NCBI GenBank assembly: GCA_046331175.1
Contig: JAXLRI010000015.1
Location: 72,401-136,400, forward strand
From: JAWKIW01 sp046331175
GTDB taxonomy: Bacteria > Actinomycetota > Acidimicrobiia > Acidimicrobiales > Acidimicrobilacustridaceae
Direction: 5' to 3'
DNA: 64,000 nt
The position numbers were made by a program, and so were the translations under genes. Positions 13,626 through 22,497 of the stretch are shown here, piece by piece. Position 1 is the first letter of the stretch. Each line of letters starts with the position of its first letter. Under the pieces are notes generated by a model. That model saw nothing but the letters and a program-made list of their open reading frames with translations, searched no databases and was not told the DNA's origin.

Positions 13626-15725
13626 GTGCCACGCCACGCCGGACCGCTGGGGGTCCTGCTCTGCACCGCCGCCCTGCTCGTGGGCGCGTGCTCGAGCGGC
13701 TCCGATTCCACGCCCTCGGCCCAGGCGCCGACCACCACCGCCACCGGGTCGGCCGCCCGGGACGAGCCCCCGCCGGAGGTGACCCCCGAGGTGCGGGGCA
13801 TGGACCAGCTCGGCGCGCTCCTCGACCCCGAGGGCCGCCTCTCGAAGGACCAGGCCCTCGGCCTGTGGGCGGCGCGGATCTCCCCGCTCCCCGGGGTGAC
13901 CCCGCTCCCCCGCGACCAGGTCGCCGACGTCGACGTCTCCCTGATCAAGGCCCGGGTGGCATCGTGGCTCCCCGAGCTGACCGCCGACCAGCAGGCGATC
14001 GTCCGCGTGGTGGTGGCGGGCAGGGACCCGGTCGAGCTGTCGCTCGACGACGCCGGAGCGACGCCGTCCACCGGCACCCCGGGCATCACGGCCACCACCA
14101 TCGACACGAGCGCCGACGCACCGCCCCGAGCCCAGCTCGCCGCGGTGCGGGTGGGCATGGTGACCGACGCCGAGCTGCGGTTGGCCGCGGTCGAGGCCCG
14201 GGCTCGGTTCGAGCGGCTCAACGGCGGGCCGCCCGGCATCCCGATCCGCTGGAGCACGGCCGACCTGCGCACGCCCGACCCCGACCACTGCGCCGACGGG
14301 GCTGTGCCCGGTTCGACCGAGTGCCCCTGGATCTTCGACAGCCCGAACACCGGCGCCGAGACCAACGCCACCACCAACCCCGACGGGACGCTCCTCGGGT
14401 GCCGGATCATCATGAACCGCGACGTCATCGTGCCGGCCGACGGCGCCGAGGCCCGCCGCTTCATGGTGGGCGCCATCGCCCACGAGATGTACCACTGCCA
14501 GCAGCACGCCATCGCCGGCTCGCCCGCCCGGTACCACACCATGCCCGAGTGGGTCCGGGAGGGCACGGCCGCCTTCTTCGGCGAGAAGGCGGTCGACGGC
14601 AGCCTCTACAGCCACCGGGGCTGGTGGCGGCGCTGGCTGCAGGAGCCGGAGCGCTCCACCTTCGCCCGCAGCTACGACGCCCTCGGTCTGATGTGGCTGG
14701 TCGACACCGACCTGGGCGCACCGCTGACCGGACGGCTGGCCGACGTCGTGCGCGCCTCGATGGACAGCGGCAGCGCAGCCGCCTTCGACACCCTCACCAG
14801 GCCGGCCGGGCCCAACCTCTGGACCCGGTGGGCCACCCACCTCGCCAACCTGCGGGGCCCGGGCACCGACGAGTGGCACCCGCAGGGCCCCTACGCCACC
14901 GACGACCGGCCGGTGGCCCAGCGCTTCGGCCTGCCCGTGGATGGCGGACCCGTGGCCGTCGGCCTCCCCACGGCGCGCTCCGCCAAGGCGGTGCGCACCG
15001 ACCTGGCCGGCGAGGTGGTCGAGGTGCAGACCCCGACGGCCACCGGCGTCGGCCTCATCGACACCGCCGGCACCCGCCACACCCTCAACGAGGGCTCCAC
15101 CACCCGCCTGTGCGTGAACCCCGCCGGCTGCCCCCCGTGCCCCGACGGCCGTCCGCTGCGGACCGACCAGGACGTCGCCCCCGGCATCGCGACGTGGTAC
15201 CTGGCCTCCCTCGGCGGCACCGAGGTGCGCATCGAGGCCCAGAGCCGCGACCGGGCTTGCGGTGGCGCGCCGCCGGCCGCCGGGTCCGGTTCCGTCGGCG
15301 ACCCCGAGCAGGTGTGCAACCGCGCGCTCCCGCCGGCCGAGGCCGCCGCGCTGCTCGGCGAGGGCACCACGACCGGCCACGACCTCTCGTCGACCGCCAC
15401 CAACGACCTGGTGAACAGCCCCGCGTACGCCTGCCGGTGGACGAACGGCAGCAAGTACCTGTGGGCCACGCTGCGCACGGCACCCGACGGCGCCCAGGAG
15501 TACCACGGCCTCGACCAGTTCACCGTGGACAACGAGTTCGTGAACGTCCCCGGGCTGGGCTCCGAGGCGCGGCTGGTGCGGAGCAAGCCTGCCGGCAGGG
15601 GCAACACCCAGCTCGAGATCGTCGACAGCGGCAACCTCTTGACCGTCGCCGCCGAGGGGTCGATCGCCAGCAACGAGGGCGTGCTCATCCGGGCCGGACG
15701 CACCATCGCCGACAACTGGCCCTGA
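13626..15725 (+). CDS. Secreted lipoprotein with zincin-type metallopeptidase motif
   Basis: A 699-residue protein starting at GTG 13626. The N-terminus is a lipoprotein signal with lipobox LLVGAC (Cys 22), followed by a Ser/Thr/Pro linker. At about residues 286-290 lies HEMYH inside AIAHEMYHCQQH, and EWVREGTAAFFGEKA about 22 residues later supplies the third ligand Glu. This HExxH...E order is that of gluzincin (peptidase MA-like) domains. The C-terminal part holds Cys-rich segments (CVNPAGCPPCPDG) and beta-rich sequence I cannot assign. A cell-envelope protease is likely but its substrate is unknown. It is divergent from the ars fusion operon. Confidence 0.85.
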   Translation: MPRHAGPLGVLLCTAALLVGACSSGSDSTPSAQAPTTTATGSAARDEPPPEVTPEVRGMDQLGALLDPEGRLSKDQALGLWAARISPLPGVTPLPRDQVADVDVSLIKARVASWLPELTADQQAIVRVVVAGRDPVELSLDDAGATPSTGTPGITATTIDTSADAPPRAQLAAVRVGMVTDAELRLAAVEARARFERLNGGPPGIPIRWSTADLRTPDPDHCADGAVPGSTECPWIFDSPNTGAETNATTNPDGTLLGCRIIMNRDVIVPADGAEARRFMVGAIAHEMYHCQQHAIAGSPARYHTMPEWVREGTAAFFGEKAVDGSLYSHRGWWRRWLQEPERSTFARSYDALGLMWLVDTDLGAPLTGRLADVVRASMDSGSAAAFDTLTRPAGPNLWTRWATHLANLRGPGTDEWHPQGPYATDDRPVAQRFGLPVDGGPVAVGLPTARSAKAVRTDLAGEVVEVQTPTATGVGLIDTAGTRHTLNEGSTTRLCVNPAGCPPCPDGRPLRTDQDVAPGIATWYLASLGGTEVRIEAQSRDRACGGAPPAAGSGSVGDPEQVCNRALPPAEAAALLGEGTTTGHDLSSTATNDLVNSPAYACRWTNGSKYLWATLRTAPDGAQEYHGLDQFTVDNEFVNVPGLGSEARLVRSKPAGRGNTQLEIVDSGNLLTVAAEGSIASNEGVLIRAGRTIADNWP

Positions 15726-15758
15726 GCACGGCCGCCAGCTCGCGACGCCGCTCGGCGG

Positions 15759-17441
15759 TCACCCGGTGAAGGCCGGCGTCACCGCACCGGAGGCCACCGG
15801 CGTCGCCGGGGACACCACCGCGGCGGTGGTGGTGGGCGGCGCTTCGCCGTCGACGTAGCCGAGCACCACCTGGTCGCCCTCGCAGGCGGGATCGATGGTG
15901 ACGAGCTCCGTTGCCGCCGCCGAGCAGCGGTAGAGGGCGGTCCGCCCCGGGGCGGCCGCGGTGCCGATGGCACCGACCGGGCCAAGGGGCACGTCGCCCT
16001 CGCAGGTGACGGCGCGCGACAGGTGGCTCGATTCGCCCCGGCCGCACTCGTAGAGCATGGCGGTGCCGGGGACGACCTCGTGGGAGAGGAGCCACTGCTC
16101 GCCAGTGGCCACGACCCCCGAGGGCAGCTCCCGCGACGAGTACCAGTGGGCGCCGGTGACCGGGTCGAGACCGTGCTGGACGACGGTGTGAGGGAGGAGG
16201 TCGAAGCCGCATCGGGCCGAGCCCGGCAGGTTGACGTCGTGCCACACGGCGAAGGCCGGCTTGGCGCTGCCGTCGATGCGGCGCAGGCCGAGGGCGAGGC
16301 CGAACTCGTCCTTCTGGTCGAGGAGGCGGTGGTAGATGAACGAGGTGACGCCGGGGGTGCCGGTCACGTTGCGGAAGGCGGTGCACAGGGCCTCGGCCTG
16401 CAGCTGCTCGTAGGCGGGAGGCGCGTTGAGGCCGACCTCGGTGAGCTGGACCTCGCCGGCGAGGGGGTTGGCCGGGAAGGTCGCCCGCAACCACCCGACG
16501 AGCGCGCCGATCGACCCGAGCGTGGCGAACGGCAGGTCGCGCGCGTCGAACACCGGCGCCGGCAACCTCGGGTACGGGTGGGCCGCGATCGACCACTGGC
16601 GGTCGCCGAGCAGCGGGACGAGCGCGGTCAGGAACGTCTTGACCGACAGCGTGGGGTTCGTCGCCGCCGGTGCGTCGAAGACCGGGTCGAAGTGGTGGGT
16701 GAACGAGATGAGCACCCGGGCACTCGGCTGGGCGGCCCGCACCACGTCGTAGGTGGGGTTGTAGATCGACGCGTACGTCGAGATCCACGTGGCCGGATCG
16801 CACGGCACGCCCTGGCCGCACCCGACGTCGAACCAGTCGTTCATGTCGACCTCGTTCTGCACGACGAAGTCCGTCACCCGACCGGCACCGCGCGCGCCGT
16901 CGTAGCGACGGGCGATCATGCCGACGAAGCGGGCGAAGTCCACCGGGTCGTCGGGCACGCAGAAGACCTCGAAGCCCGGGTTGGCCGGGCTGCAGGGGCG
17001 CGCACCCCGCGCCCACGGCGGCGTCCCGTAGAAGATGCCCGTCACCGGCACGCCCCGGTCGAACCACGCCCGCACCTCGGCGTCGATCACCGGCGGCACC
17101 ACGTAGCAGCGCCCGTCGGCCTCGACCTGGTCGGGGGCACAGGGCGCCGGCGTGCGGGTGGGCTCCCACTCCCACCAGGCGAAGTTGACGGCCACCGTGC
17201 CAAGGCCCGGCGCCAGCGCGTCCTTGTCGGGCACGAGGTCGGGCTGGAGGCCCTTGATCCCGCCGACGGGATCGCGCGGGTAGGTCGAGGGGTCGGCCAG
17301 CGCGCCGGCCGTCGCCACCGCCGCTCGATCGGCACCACCCCGCGGCACCCCGTCGGCGCCCGCGGTCAGAGGACCGAGCCCGGCGAGCACCACGACGACG
17401 ACGGTCGCCACCACCCGCAGCCGCCCCCGATCACCGCGCAC
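15759..17441 (-). CDS. Secreted glycoside-hydrolase-like TIM-barrel protein
   Basis: A 560-residue protein. The N-terminus RGDRGRLRVVATVVVVVLAG is a signal peptide. The catalytic region shows clan-A glycosidase logic: acid/base Glu in FVVQNEVDMNDW and nucleophile Glu in GEVQLTEVGLNAP, with FYGTPPWA, AHPYPRL and FIYHRLLDQKDEFGLAL between and after. This resembles GH5/GH39-type barrels. The last 120 residues look like a small Cys-containing beta domain ending in a Thr/Ala/Val tail. I chose GTG 17441; no Met start gives a signal peptide. The sugar substrate is unknown. It stands alone, convergent with the zincin lipoprotein gene. Confidence 0.82.
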   Translation of the reverse strand: MRGDRGRLRVVATVVVVVLAGLGPLTAGADGVPRGGADRAAVATAGALADPSTYPRDPVGGIKGLQPDLVPDKDALAPGLGTVAVNFAWWEWEPTRTPAPCAPDQVEADGRCYVVPPVIDAEVRAWFDRGVPVTGIFYGTPPWARGARPCSPANPGFEVFCVPDDPVDFARFVGMIARRYDGARGAGRVTDFVVQNEVDMNDWFDVGCGQGVPCDPATWISTYASIYNPTYDVVRAAQPSARVLISFTHHFDPVFDAPAATNPTLSVKTFLTALVPLLGDRQWSIAAHPYPRLPAPVFDARDLPFATLGSIGALVGWLRATFPANPLAGEVQLTEVGLNAPPAYEQLQAEALCTAFRNVTGTPGVTSFIYHRLLDQKDEFGLALGLRRIDGSAKPAFAVWHDVNLPGSARCGFDLLPHTVVQHGLDPVTGAHWYSSRELPSGVVATGEQWLLSHEVVPGTAMLYECGRGESSHLSRAVTCEGDVPLGPVGAIGTAAAPGRTALYRCSAAATELVTIDPACEGDQVVLGYVDGEAPPTTTAAVVSPATPVASGAVTPAFTG

Positions 17442-17538
17442 GTCGCACGGTACCCCGACGTGGGAGCAGCCCACCGTGCGCCGCACGCCCGGTGCGGTCG
17501 TGCGCGCCAGACGCCGACCGGGCAGGCTGGGCCCGCCC

Positions 17539-17565
17539 GACCGACCCGACCGACCCGACCGACCC
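17539..17565. repeat. Three 9-base tandem repeats before the FAH gene
   Basis: GACCGACCC occurs three times in tandem, then degenerates, ending about 18 bases before the FAH start. Similar low-complexity CGACC strings occur in other gaps of this window. No function is visible. Confidence 0.5.
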
Positions 17566-17582
17566 GACCCGACTGGAGCCCC

Positions 17583-18437
17583 ATGTTCCGCCTCGTCACG
17601 ATCGGCGGCCGCGCCGCCCTCGACCACGACGGCCGCTGGCACGACCTCGCCGCCCTGAGCGGCGACGACGCCCTGGCCGATCCGCTCACCGCGGTGGCCC
17701 GCCACGGCGAGCTGCACGACCTGCAGGCCGCCGCCGCCACCGCCACGCCCACCGGCGACCTGGCCGAGGTCACCCTCGACGCTCCGATCCCCTTCCCCCG
17801 CCAGGTGTTCGGCATCGGCCTCAACTACGCGGACCACGCCGCCGAGGGCGGCATGGAGCTGCCGCCGGCCCCGCTCACGTTCACCAAGTTCCCGACCTGC
17901 ATCGCCGGGCCCGCCGCCGACGTGCCGCTGTCCGGAGCGATGGTCGACTGGGAGGTCGAGATCGTCGCGGTGATCGGCACCGAGGCCACTCGCGTCGCCG
18001 AGGCCGAGGCCTGGTCGGTGGTGGCCGGGCTCACCCTCGGCCAGGACGTCTCGGACCGCGCCGTCCAGTTCACCGGGGCCCCGCCCCAGTTCAGCCTGGG
18101 CAAGAGCTTCCCCGCCTTCGGCCCCATCGGCCCGGCCATCGTCTCGGTCGACGCCTTCGCCGACCCCGACGACATCGCACTGTGGTGCGACGTGTCCGGT
18201 GATCGGGTCCAGGCGTCGCGCTCCAGCCAGCTCATCTTCGGCATCCCGACCCTGGTGTCCTACCTCTCGTCCATCTGCACGCTGCTGCCGGGCGACCTGA
18301 TCTTCACCGGCACGCCGGCGGGCGTCGGCATGTCCCGCGGTCGGTTCCTCGTCGAGGGCGACGTGATCGACAGCGGCGCCGACGTCATCGGCACGCTGCA
18401 CAACCGCTGCATCGCCGGGCTGGGTGCGACCCGGTGA
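17583..18437 (+). CDS. Fumarylacetoacetate hydrolase family protein
   Basis: A 284-residue FAH-fold enzyme. Key elements are GIGLNYADHAAEGG, DWEVEIVAVIGTEA (metal-binding acidic residues), GQDVSDRAVQF, GKSFPAFGPIGPAIV and FTGTPAGVGM. This set typifies the FAHD-like branch, which hydrolyses or decarboxylates 2-keto-acid intermediates of aromatic or sugar-acid catabolism using Mg or Mn. It is complete and cytoplasmic. No neighbouring pathway genes pin down the substrate. A strong hairpin at 18479-18508 follows. Confidence 0.93.
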   Translation: MFRLVTIGGRAALDHDGRWHDLAALSGDDALADPLTAVARHGELHDLQAAAATATPTGDLAEVTLDAPIPFPRQVFGIGLNYADHAAEGGMELPPAPLTFTKFPTCIAGPAADVPLSGAMVDWEVEIVAVIGTEATRVAEAEAWSVVAGLTLGQDVSDRAVQFTGAPPQFSLGKSFPAFGPIGPAIVSVDAFADPDDIALWCDVSGDRVQASRSSQLIFGIPTLVSYLSSICTLLPGDLIFTGTPAGVGMSRGRFLVEGDVIDSGADVIGTLHNRCIAGLGATR

Positions 18438-18478
18438 CCCGGCGTCGCACCGCCTGATCGCCCGACCGCCGACGCGGG

Positions 18479-18508
18479 ACGGCCCCCTCTGCGGACGGAG
18501 GGGGCCGT
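18479..18508. terminator. Bidirectional transcription terminator hairpin
   Basis: ACGGCCCCCTC (18479-18489) and its exact reverse complement (18498-18508) enclose an eight-base loop. It lies between the convergent FAH and HtrA genes and would serve both. As is usual at this GC content, no T-run follows. Confidence 0.7.
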
Positions 18509-18666
18509 CGACCCGGGGCGGGCGGGCCGTCCGGTCGATCGGGGCTGGGAGGTGCCCCACCGGACCCGGGCACCGTACCGATCGGATCGTGAGGTGACGG
18601 TGAGAGCCGCACCGGCCGCACCGGCCTGACCGGCCCGACGGTGAGCGCCGCACCACCGCCCCCGGA

Positions 18667-20124
18667 TCAGCGGCTGCCGAGGGTGACGGTGAGCTGGTGC
18701 CGGCCGTCGCTGCGCTCCACCGTGATCGCCACCCGATCGCCACCCCGGTGCCCGGACAGCGCCGAGGTGAGGGCGGCGCCGTCGGCCACGGCCGTTCGGT
18801 CCACCGCGGTGATCACGTCGCCGGCGACGATGCCGGCATCGGCGGCCGGCCCACCGGCCTGCACCGACGACACCGCCGCCCCCCGGGCACCGGTCGAGTC
18901 GTCGATGGCCACCCCGAGGTAGCCGCTGCCCACCTTCGGCGCCGACGGGTCCGACGTCGACGGGTGCGCCTTCAGCTGGTCGGCGATCGAGCGGGCCCGG
19001 TTGATCGGGATGGCGAAGCCCTCGGTCGAGGTCCCCCGCCGGCTGACCGACGCGGCGACGTCGATGCCGATCACCTTGCCCTCGGCGTCGACCAGAGGGC
19101 CGCCCGAATCGCCGGGCTGGACGTTGGCGTCGACCTGGAGGAGGTCGGTCAGGGTTCGGGCGTTCGTGCCGTCGAGGTCGGCGGCCGTCACCGACTGGTG
19201 CAGCCCGGTGACCTGGCCCGGCGCGACGTCGGGCGTGCCCCCGACGCCACCGGCGTTGCCGATGGCGGCGACCTCGTCGCCGACCTGCACCTGGTCGGAG
19301 TCGGCGAGGGTGGCCGCCGGCAGGTCGTGGGCGTCGGCGAGGTGCACCAGGGCCACGTCGTGGGTCGGGTCGGTGGCGACCACGGTGGCGGCGAAGGTCT
19401 CGCCCGTCGTCACTCGGGTGGCGACGAGCTGGGTGCCACCGTCCACCACGTGGTTGTTGGTGACCACGTAGCCGTCGGCGCTGATCACGATGCCGGTGCC
19501 CGCTCCGACCCCGTTGGGCAGCTTGGTCTGGAGGTCGACCACCGACGGGTCGACCCTGGCCGCGACGGCGTCCCAGTCGGTCGTCGACGACCGCGGCGAC
19601 GTCGTCGACGGGGCGGTGCTCCCACTGCGTCCGCCGTTCGCCCCACCGTTGCCGGTGGAGGGGTCGCGCGGCGTCCGCGGTGCCGCCGACGAGGGCGGGG
19701 TCGACGGGACGGTGGTGGACGGAGCCGGTCGGGTGCTCGGCGTCGTGGTCGACGGCGGTGCGGTGCTGGACGGGGACGACTGGGCGATCGAGGTGCTGTC
19801 GGGCTGGCGGGTCAGGCCGACCGTGCCGGCGGCGATCACGGCGGCCACGGCGGCCAGGGCGACGAGCGCGGCCCTGCGGACGGGGCGACGACCGCCGCCG
19901 GGACCGACCGGCGTCGTCGGAGGTGGCGTGGGGGGCGTCGGCGACTCGGGGACCCAGACGAAGGCCTCGGGTCGGTGGCCGCCGTGGACGGGGATGGCGA
20001 GCGGCCCATCGACGTAAGGCGGCTCCGGCGGCGGCTCGACCGGCCACCACGATCCGTGGCCCGGAGGTGGCGGCAGGGGCTCGGCACCGGCGGCGGACGG
20101 GGCGACGGGGGTGGCGGTGGGCAT
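18667..20124 (-). CDS. Membrane-anchored HtrA/DegP-like serine protease with PDZ domain
   Basis: A 485-residue protein. A Pro-rich cytoplasmic N-terminus and one membrane helix (RRAALVALAAVAAVIAAGTVG) are followed by a Ser/Thr/Pro linker. The trypsin-like domain has an intact triad: His in VVTNNHVVDGG, Asp in DPTHDVALVHL and Ser in QPGDSGGPLVD. A PDZ domain ends the protein (GYLGVAIDD ... AGIVAGDVITAVDRTAV). This is the actinobacterial envelope quality-control protease type. I prefer ATG 20124, preceded by GAGGA, over ATG 20184. It is divergent from the CsbD stress gene. Confidence 0.92.
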   Translation of the reverse strand: MPTATPVAPSAAGAEPLPPPPGHGSWWPVEPPPEPPYVDGPLAIPVHGGHRPEAFVWVPESPTPPTPPPTTPVGPGGGRRPVRRAALVALAAVAAVIAAGTVGLTRQPDSTSIAQSSPSSTAPPSTTTPSTRPAPSTTVPSTPPSSAAPRTPRDPSTGNGGANGGRSGSTAPSTTSPRSSTTDWDAVAARVDPSVVDLQTKLPNGVGAGTGIVISADGYVVTNNHVVDGGTQLVATRVTTGETFAATVVATDPTHDVALVHLADAHDLPAATLADSDQVQVGDEVAAIGNAGGVGGTPDVAPGQVTGLHQSVTAADLDGTNARTLTDLLQVDANVQPGDSGGPLVDAEGKVIGIDVAASVSRRGTSTEGFAIPINRARSIADQLKAHPSTSDPSAPKVGSGYLGVAIDDSTGARGAAVSSVQAGGPAADAGIVAGDVITAVDRTAVADGAALTSALSGHRGGDRVAITVERSDGRHQLTVTLGSR

Positions 20125-20412
20125 GGCGTCCTCGGGGGCTCGGCGGGGCCGGCGGTCGGCACGATCCACGCCACTGGACGCCATCGGGGTGAAAGCACGG
20201 CGAAACCGCGGGTAAGCGCGCGGTGAGGACCCCGCCGCGCTGCCCGCCCCTCGTGGCGCTGGTGCTCGCCGCGATGGCCGCGGGCGCCGGTGACGGACGA
20301 CCCCGAGGCCCTCGTTCTGCGCCCCGGGAGGCGCCGGGTACAGGTCGCGGGTCGGCGCCCGTGACCGGAGGCGCCGATCCCCTCACCCCTCTCCCCCATC
20401 GAGGTCGCCGCC

Positions 20413-20937
20413 ATGGCCGAGCACACGTCCGATGCCAACCCGATCGTCGAGACCGTCAAGGGCAAGGCCAAGTCGGTCGCCGGCCGGGTGCTCGGCGACG
20501 AGCACCTGCAGCGCGAGGGCCGGCTGCACGAGGAGAAGGCCGACCACCTGCGGGAGGCCGCCGACCTCGACGAGCGGGCCCGGCTCGAGGCCGAGCAGGC
20601 CGAGCTCGAGGCGCGCCGCCACGAGCTCACCGAGGAGCAGCAGCGCCTCGCCGCCGCCGAGATGGCCGACCGCGAGGCTGCCCGCATCGATGGTGAGCAT
20701 CGCGCCGAGCAGGCCCGCCTCGACGGCGAGGAGGCCCGGCGCCGACACGAGGCCGAGGAGGCCCGGCGACGGGAGGAGGCCGTCGCGTCCCGCGAGTCCG
20801 TCGCCGCCACCGAGGACCTCGTCGAGGAGCGTCGGGCCGCCGATCGCCTCGAGGAGCAGGCCGACCAGCACCGGCAGGCCGCCGAGTCGCTCGAGCAGGC
20901 GGCGGCTCGGGCCACCGAGCCCACCGACGCCTCGTGA
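20413..20937 (+). CDS. CsbD-like stress protein with long coiled coil
   Basis: A 174-residue protein. Residues 9-45 match the CsbD motif (VKGKAKSVAGRVLGDEHLQREGRL), a small helical domain linked to general stress responses. The remainder, to about residue 165, is an uninterrupted Glu/Arg/Ala coiled coil with heptad spacing (LEAEQAELEARRHELTEEQQRL). CsbD proteins are usually about 60-70 residues, so the coiled-coil extension is unusual. It is followed 104 bases later by another coiled-coil gene on the same strand; the two may assemble together. Confidence 0.85.
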   Translation: MAEHTSDANPIVETVKGKAKSVAGRVLGDEHLQREGRLHEEKADHLREAADLDERARLEAEQAELEARRHELTEEQQRLAAAEMADREAARIDGEHRAEQARLDGEEARRRHEAEEARRREEAVASRESVAATEDLVEERRAADRLEEQADQHRQAAESLEQAAARATEPTDAS

Positions 20938-21041
20938 CCCCGCGTGATCGACGGCGTCAGCCCGTCCCGCCCGACCGACGCCGACCCGCTCGCGCCGCCC
21001 GCGACCCCCGACCGACCCACCGCTCCAGGAGCCTGATCCCG

Positions 21042-21662
21042 ATGTCCCTGCAGACCGTCCCCCGCCACCTCGTCGACGCCGCCCTCGGCACCGCCCGACT
21101 CCCGCTCACCGCTGCCCAGCGCGTGCTCGGACCCGACGACGTCGAGGCCTGGCCGCCGACGATGGCCGCCGACCGCGTGGCCGCCCTCGTCCGCCAGGTG
21201 ACCGGCTCGTTCTTCCACGACGAGGAGATGGCCCGGCGGGGTCGCCTCGAGCAGGCCCGGATCGCCGAGCTGCGCGAGGACGTCCGCCTGCGCACGATCG
21301 CCGACGAGGCTCGGTCCGAGGCCGAGGACGACTTCCGCGACCGTCGTCGGTCCGCCGCCGAGCAGCGCCAGCGCGCCGAGGAGCGGGCCGAGGAGCGCGA
21401 GCAACAGCTCGAGCAGGACCAGCGCGCGAAGCGGGCCAAGGCCGAGGCGACCGCCGAGGAGCGGAAGCAGCAGGTCGAGCGCCGCGAGCAGGAGGCCGCC
21501 GAGAGCATCGAGCGCCAGGGCCGGCACCGCCGGTCGAGCGCGGTGGCCGCCGAGCAGGAGGCGGTGTTGGCCGCCGAGCGGGCCGCCGAGGAGCGCGGCG
21601 AGGTGCTCGAGACCGACGAGGAGCTCGAGGCCACGCGGGCCAAGCGCCGAAGCGGGCGCTGA
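21042..21662 (+). CDS. Coiled-coil protein of unknown function
   Basis: A 206-residue protein with ATG 21042 after AGGAG at 21027-21031. Residues 1-60 look globular (VPRHLVDAALGTARLPLTAAQRVLG, WPPTMAADRVAALVRQVTGSF). From about residue 60 to 200 it is a highly charged helical coiled coil rich in Glu, Arg and Gln. I do not recognise a family. Its composition and position beside the CsbD-coiled-coil gene suggest a shared stress- or envelope-related structural role. Confidence 0.75.
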   Translation: MSLQTVPRHLVDAALGTARLPLTAAQRVLGPDDVEAWPPTMAADRVAALVRQVTGSFFHDEEMARRGRLEQARIAELREDVRLRTIADEARSEAEDDFRDRRRSAAEQRQRAEERAEEREQQLEQDQRAKRAKAEATAEERKQQVERREQEAAESIERQGRHRRSSAVAAEQEAVLAAERAAEERGEVLETDEELEATRAKRRSGR

Positions 21663-21690
21663 TCGCGGCTGCCCCGGGCGGCGGGATCGG

Positions 21691-22497
21691 TCAGCCGGAG
21701 GCGCCGTCGTCGGTGGTGGTGCAGGACCCATCCGGGCGGGTCGCCGCCCCCGTCTCGCCGACCGGGCCGCGCACCCGGACCTGCACCGCGGTGCCGTTCG
21801 GGCGCTCGGCGACGACGGCCGCTCGCACGTCGCGGCAGACCGCGAGCGCCTCCTCGCCACCGGCGGATCCGAAGACCACCACGGTGACGCCCAGGTCCGG
21901 GTCGTCGGCCACCGTCCCCTGCGTGTCGCGGGCCAGCCACTCGGCACCCGGGCGGGCGGCCGCCACGAGGTCCTTGACCGCCGGCCAGTCGAGCACGCCG
22001 GTGCGACGACGCACGGCGGTGGCCGCCGTCGTGGCGGTGGCGACCTGACGGCGGGGCTGGAACGGGTCCAGGCCGCAGGTGTCGAGCGCCCAGAGCGTCA
22101 CGACCTCGCGAGGTGGCGTCGCGTTCGCGGGAGCGGTGGTCGCGGTGGTGTCGCCGACCGGCGTCCCGGGGTCGGCCACCAGCTGGGCCTCGAGCGCGGT
22201 CGCCGCCGTGGCGACCTCGCCGGGCGAGGCGGCGGCGACGGCGCGCAGCTCGTCGTGGACGGCCTGGCGGACGGTGGCGCCGGCCAGCAGCGGCGCGGCG
22301 CTGTCGGCCAGCCGGCGCACGTCCTCGCACACCGCCGGCTCGCCGGTCGACTCGGCCGACCTCGCCGGGGCACAGCCGGCGGCGACGGCCCCGAGGGCCA
22401 GCGCCGCCAGCAGGGCCCGAGCCCCGCGGTCCGCGGAACGGCGAGGTGGACGGCCGCGCTCCCCCGTGAGCCGGCCGATGGGCGTCGGGCGGGCCAT
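21691..22497 (-). CDS. Secreted lipoprotein of unknown function
   Basis: A 268-residue protein. The N-terminus is basic, then a hydrophobic stretch ends in the lipobox AVAAGC, giving a lipid-anchored mature protein. The rest has no family I recognise: an Ala-rich helical part (CEDVRRLADSAAPLLAGA), a Thr/Pro linker, then a domain with DPDLGVTVVVFGSAGG and CRDVRAAVVAERPNGTAVQVRVRG. The start ATG overlaps the giant surface-protein stop as TGATG, so it is co-translated with that gene and may help anchor or process it. Confidence 0.8.
   Translation of the reverse strand: MARPTPIGRLTGERGRPPRRSADRGARALLAALALGAVAAGCAPARSAESTGEPAVCEDVRRLADSAAPLLAGATVRQAVHDELRAVAAASPGEVATAATALEAQLVADPGTPVGDTTATTAPANATPPREVVTLWALDTCGLDPFQPRRQVATATTAATAVRRRTGVLDWPAVKDLVAAARPGAEWLARDTQGTVADDPDLGVTVVVFGSAGGEEALAVCRDVRAAVVAERPNGTAVQVRVRGPVGETGAATRPDGSCTTTDDGASG

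Noticed and set aside
17539..17565. Attachment site or mobile-element remnant at the CGACC repeats
   Set aside because: They are simple low-complexity strings without integrase, tRNA gene or paired copy.
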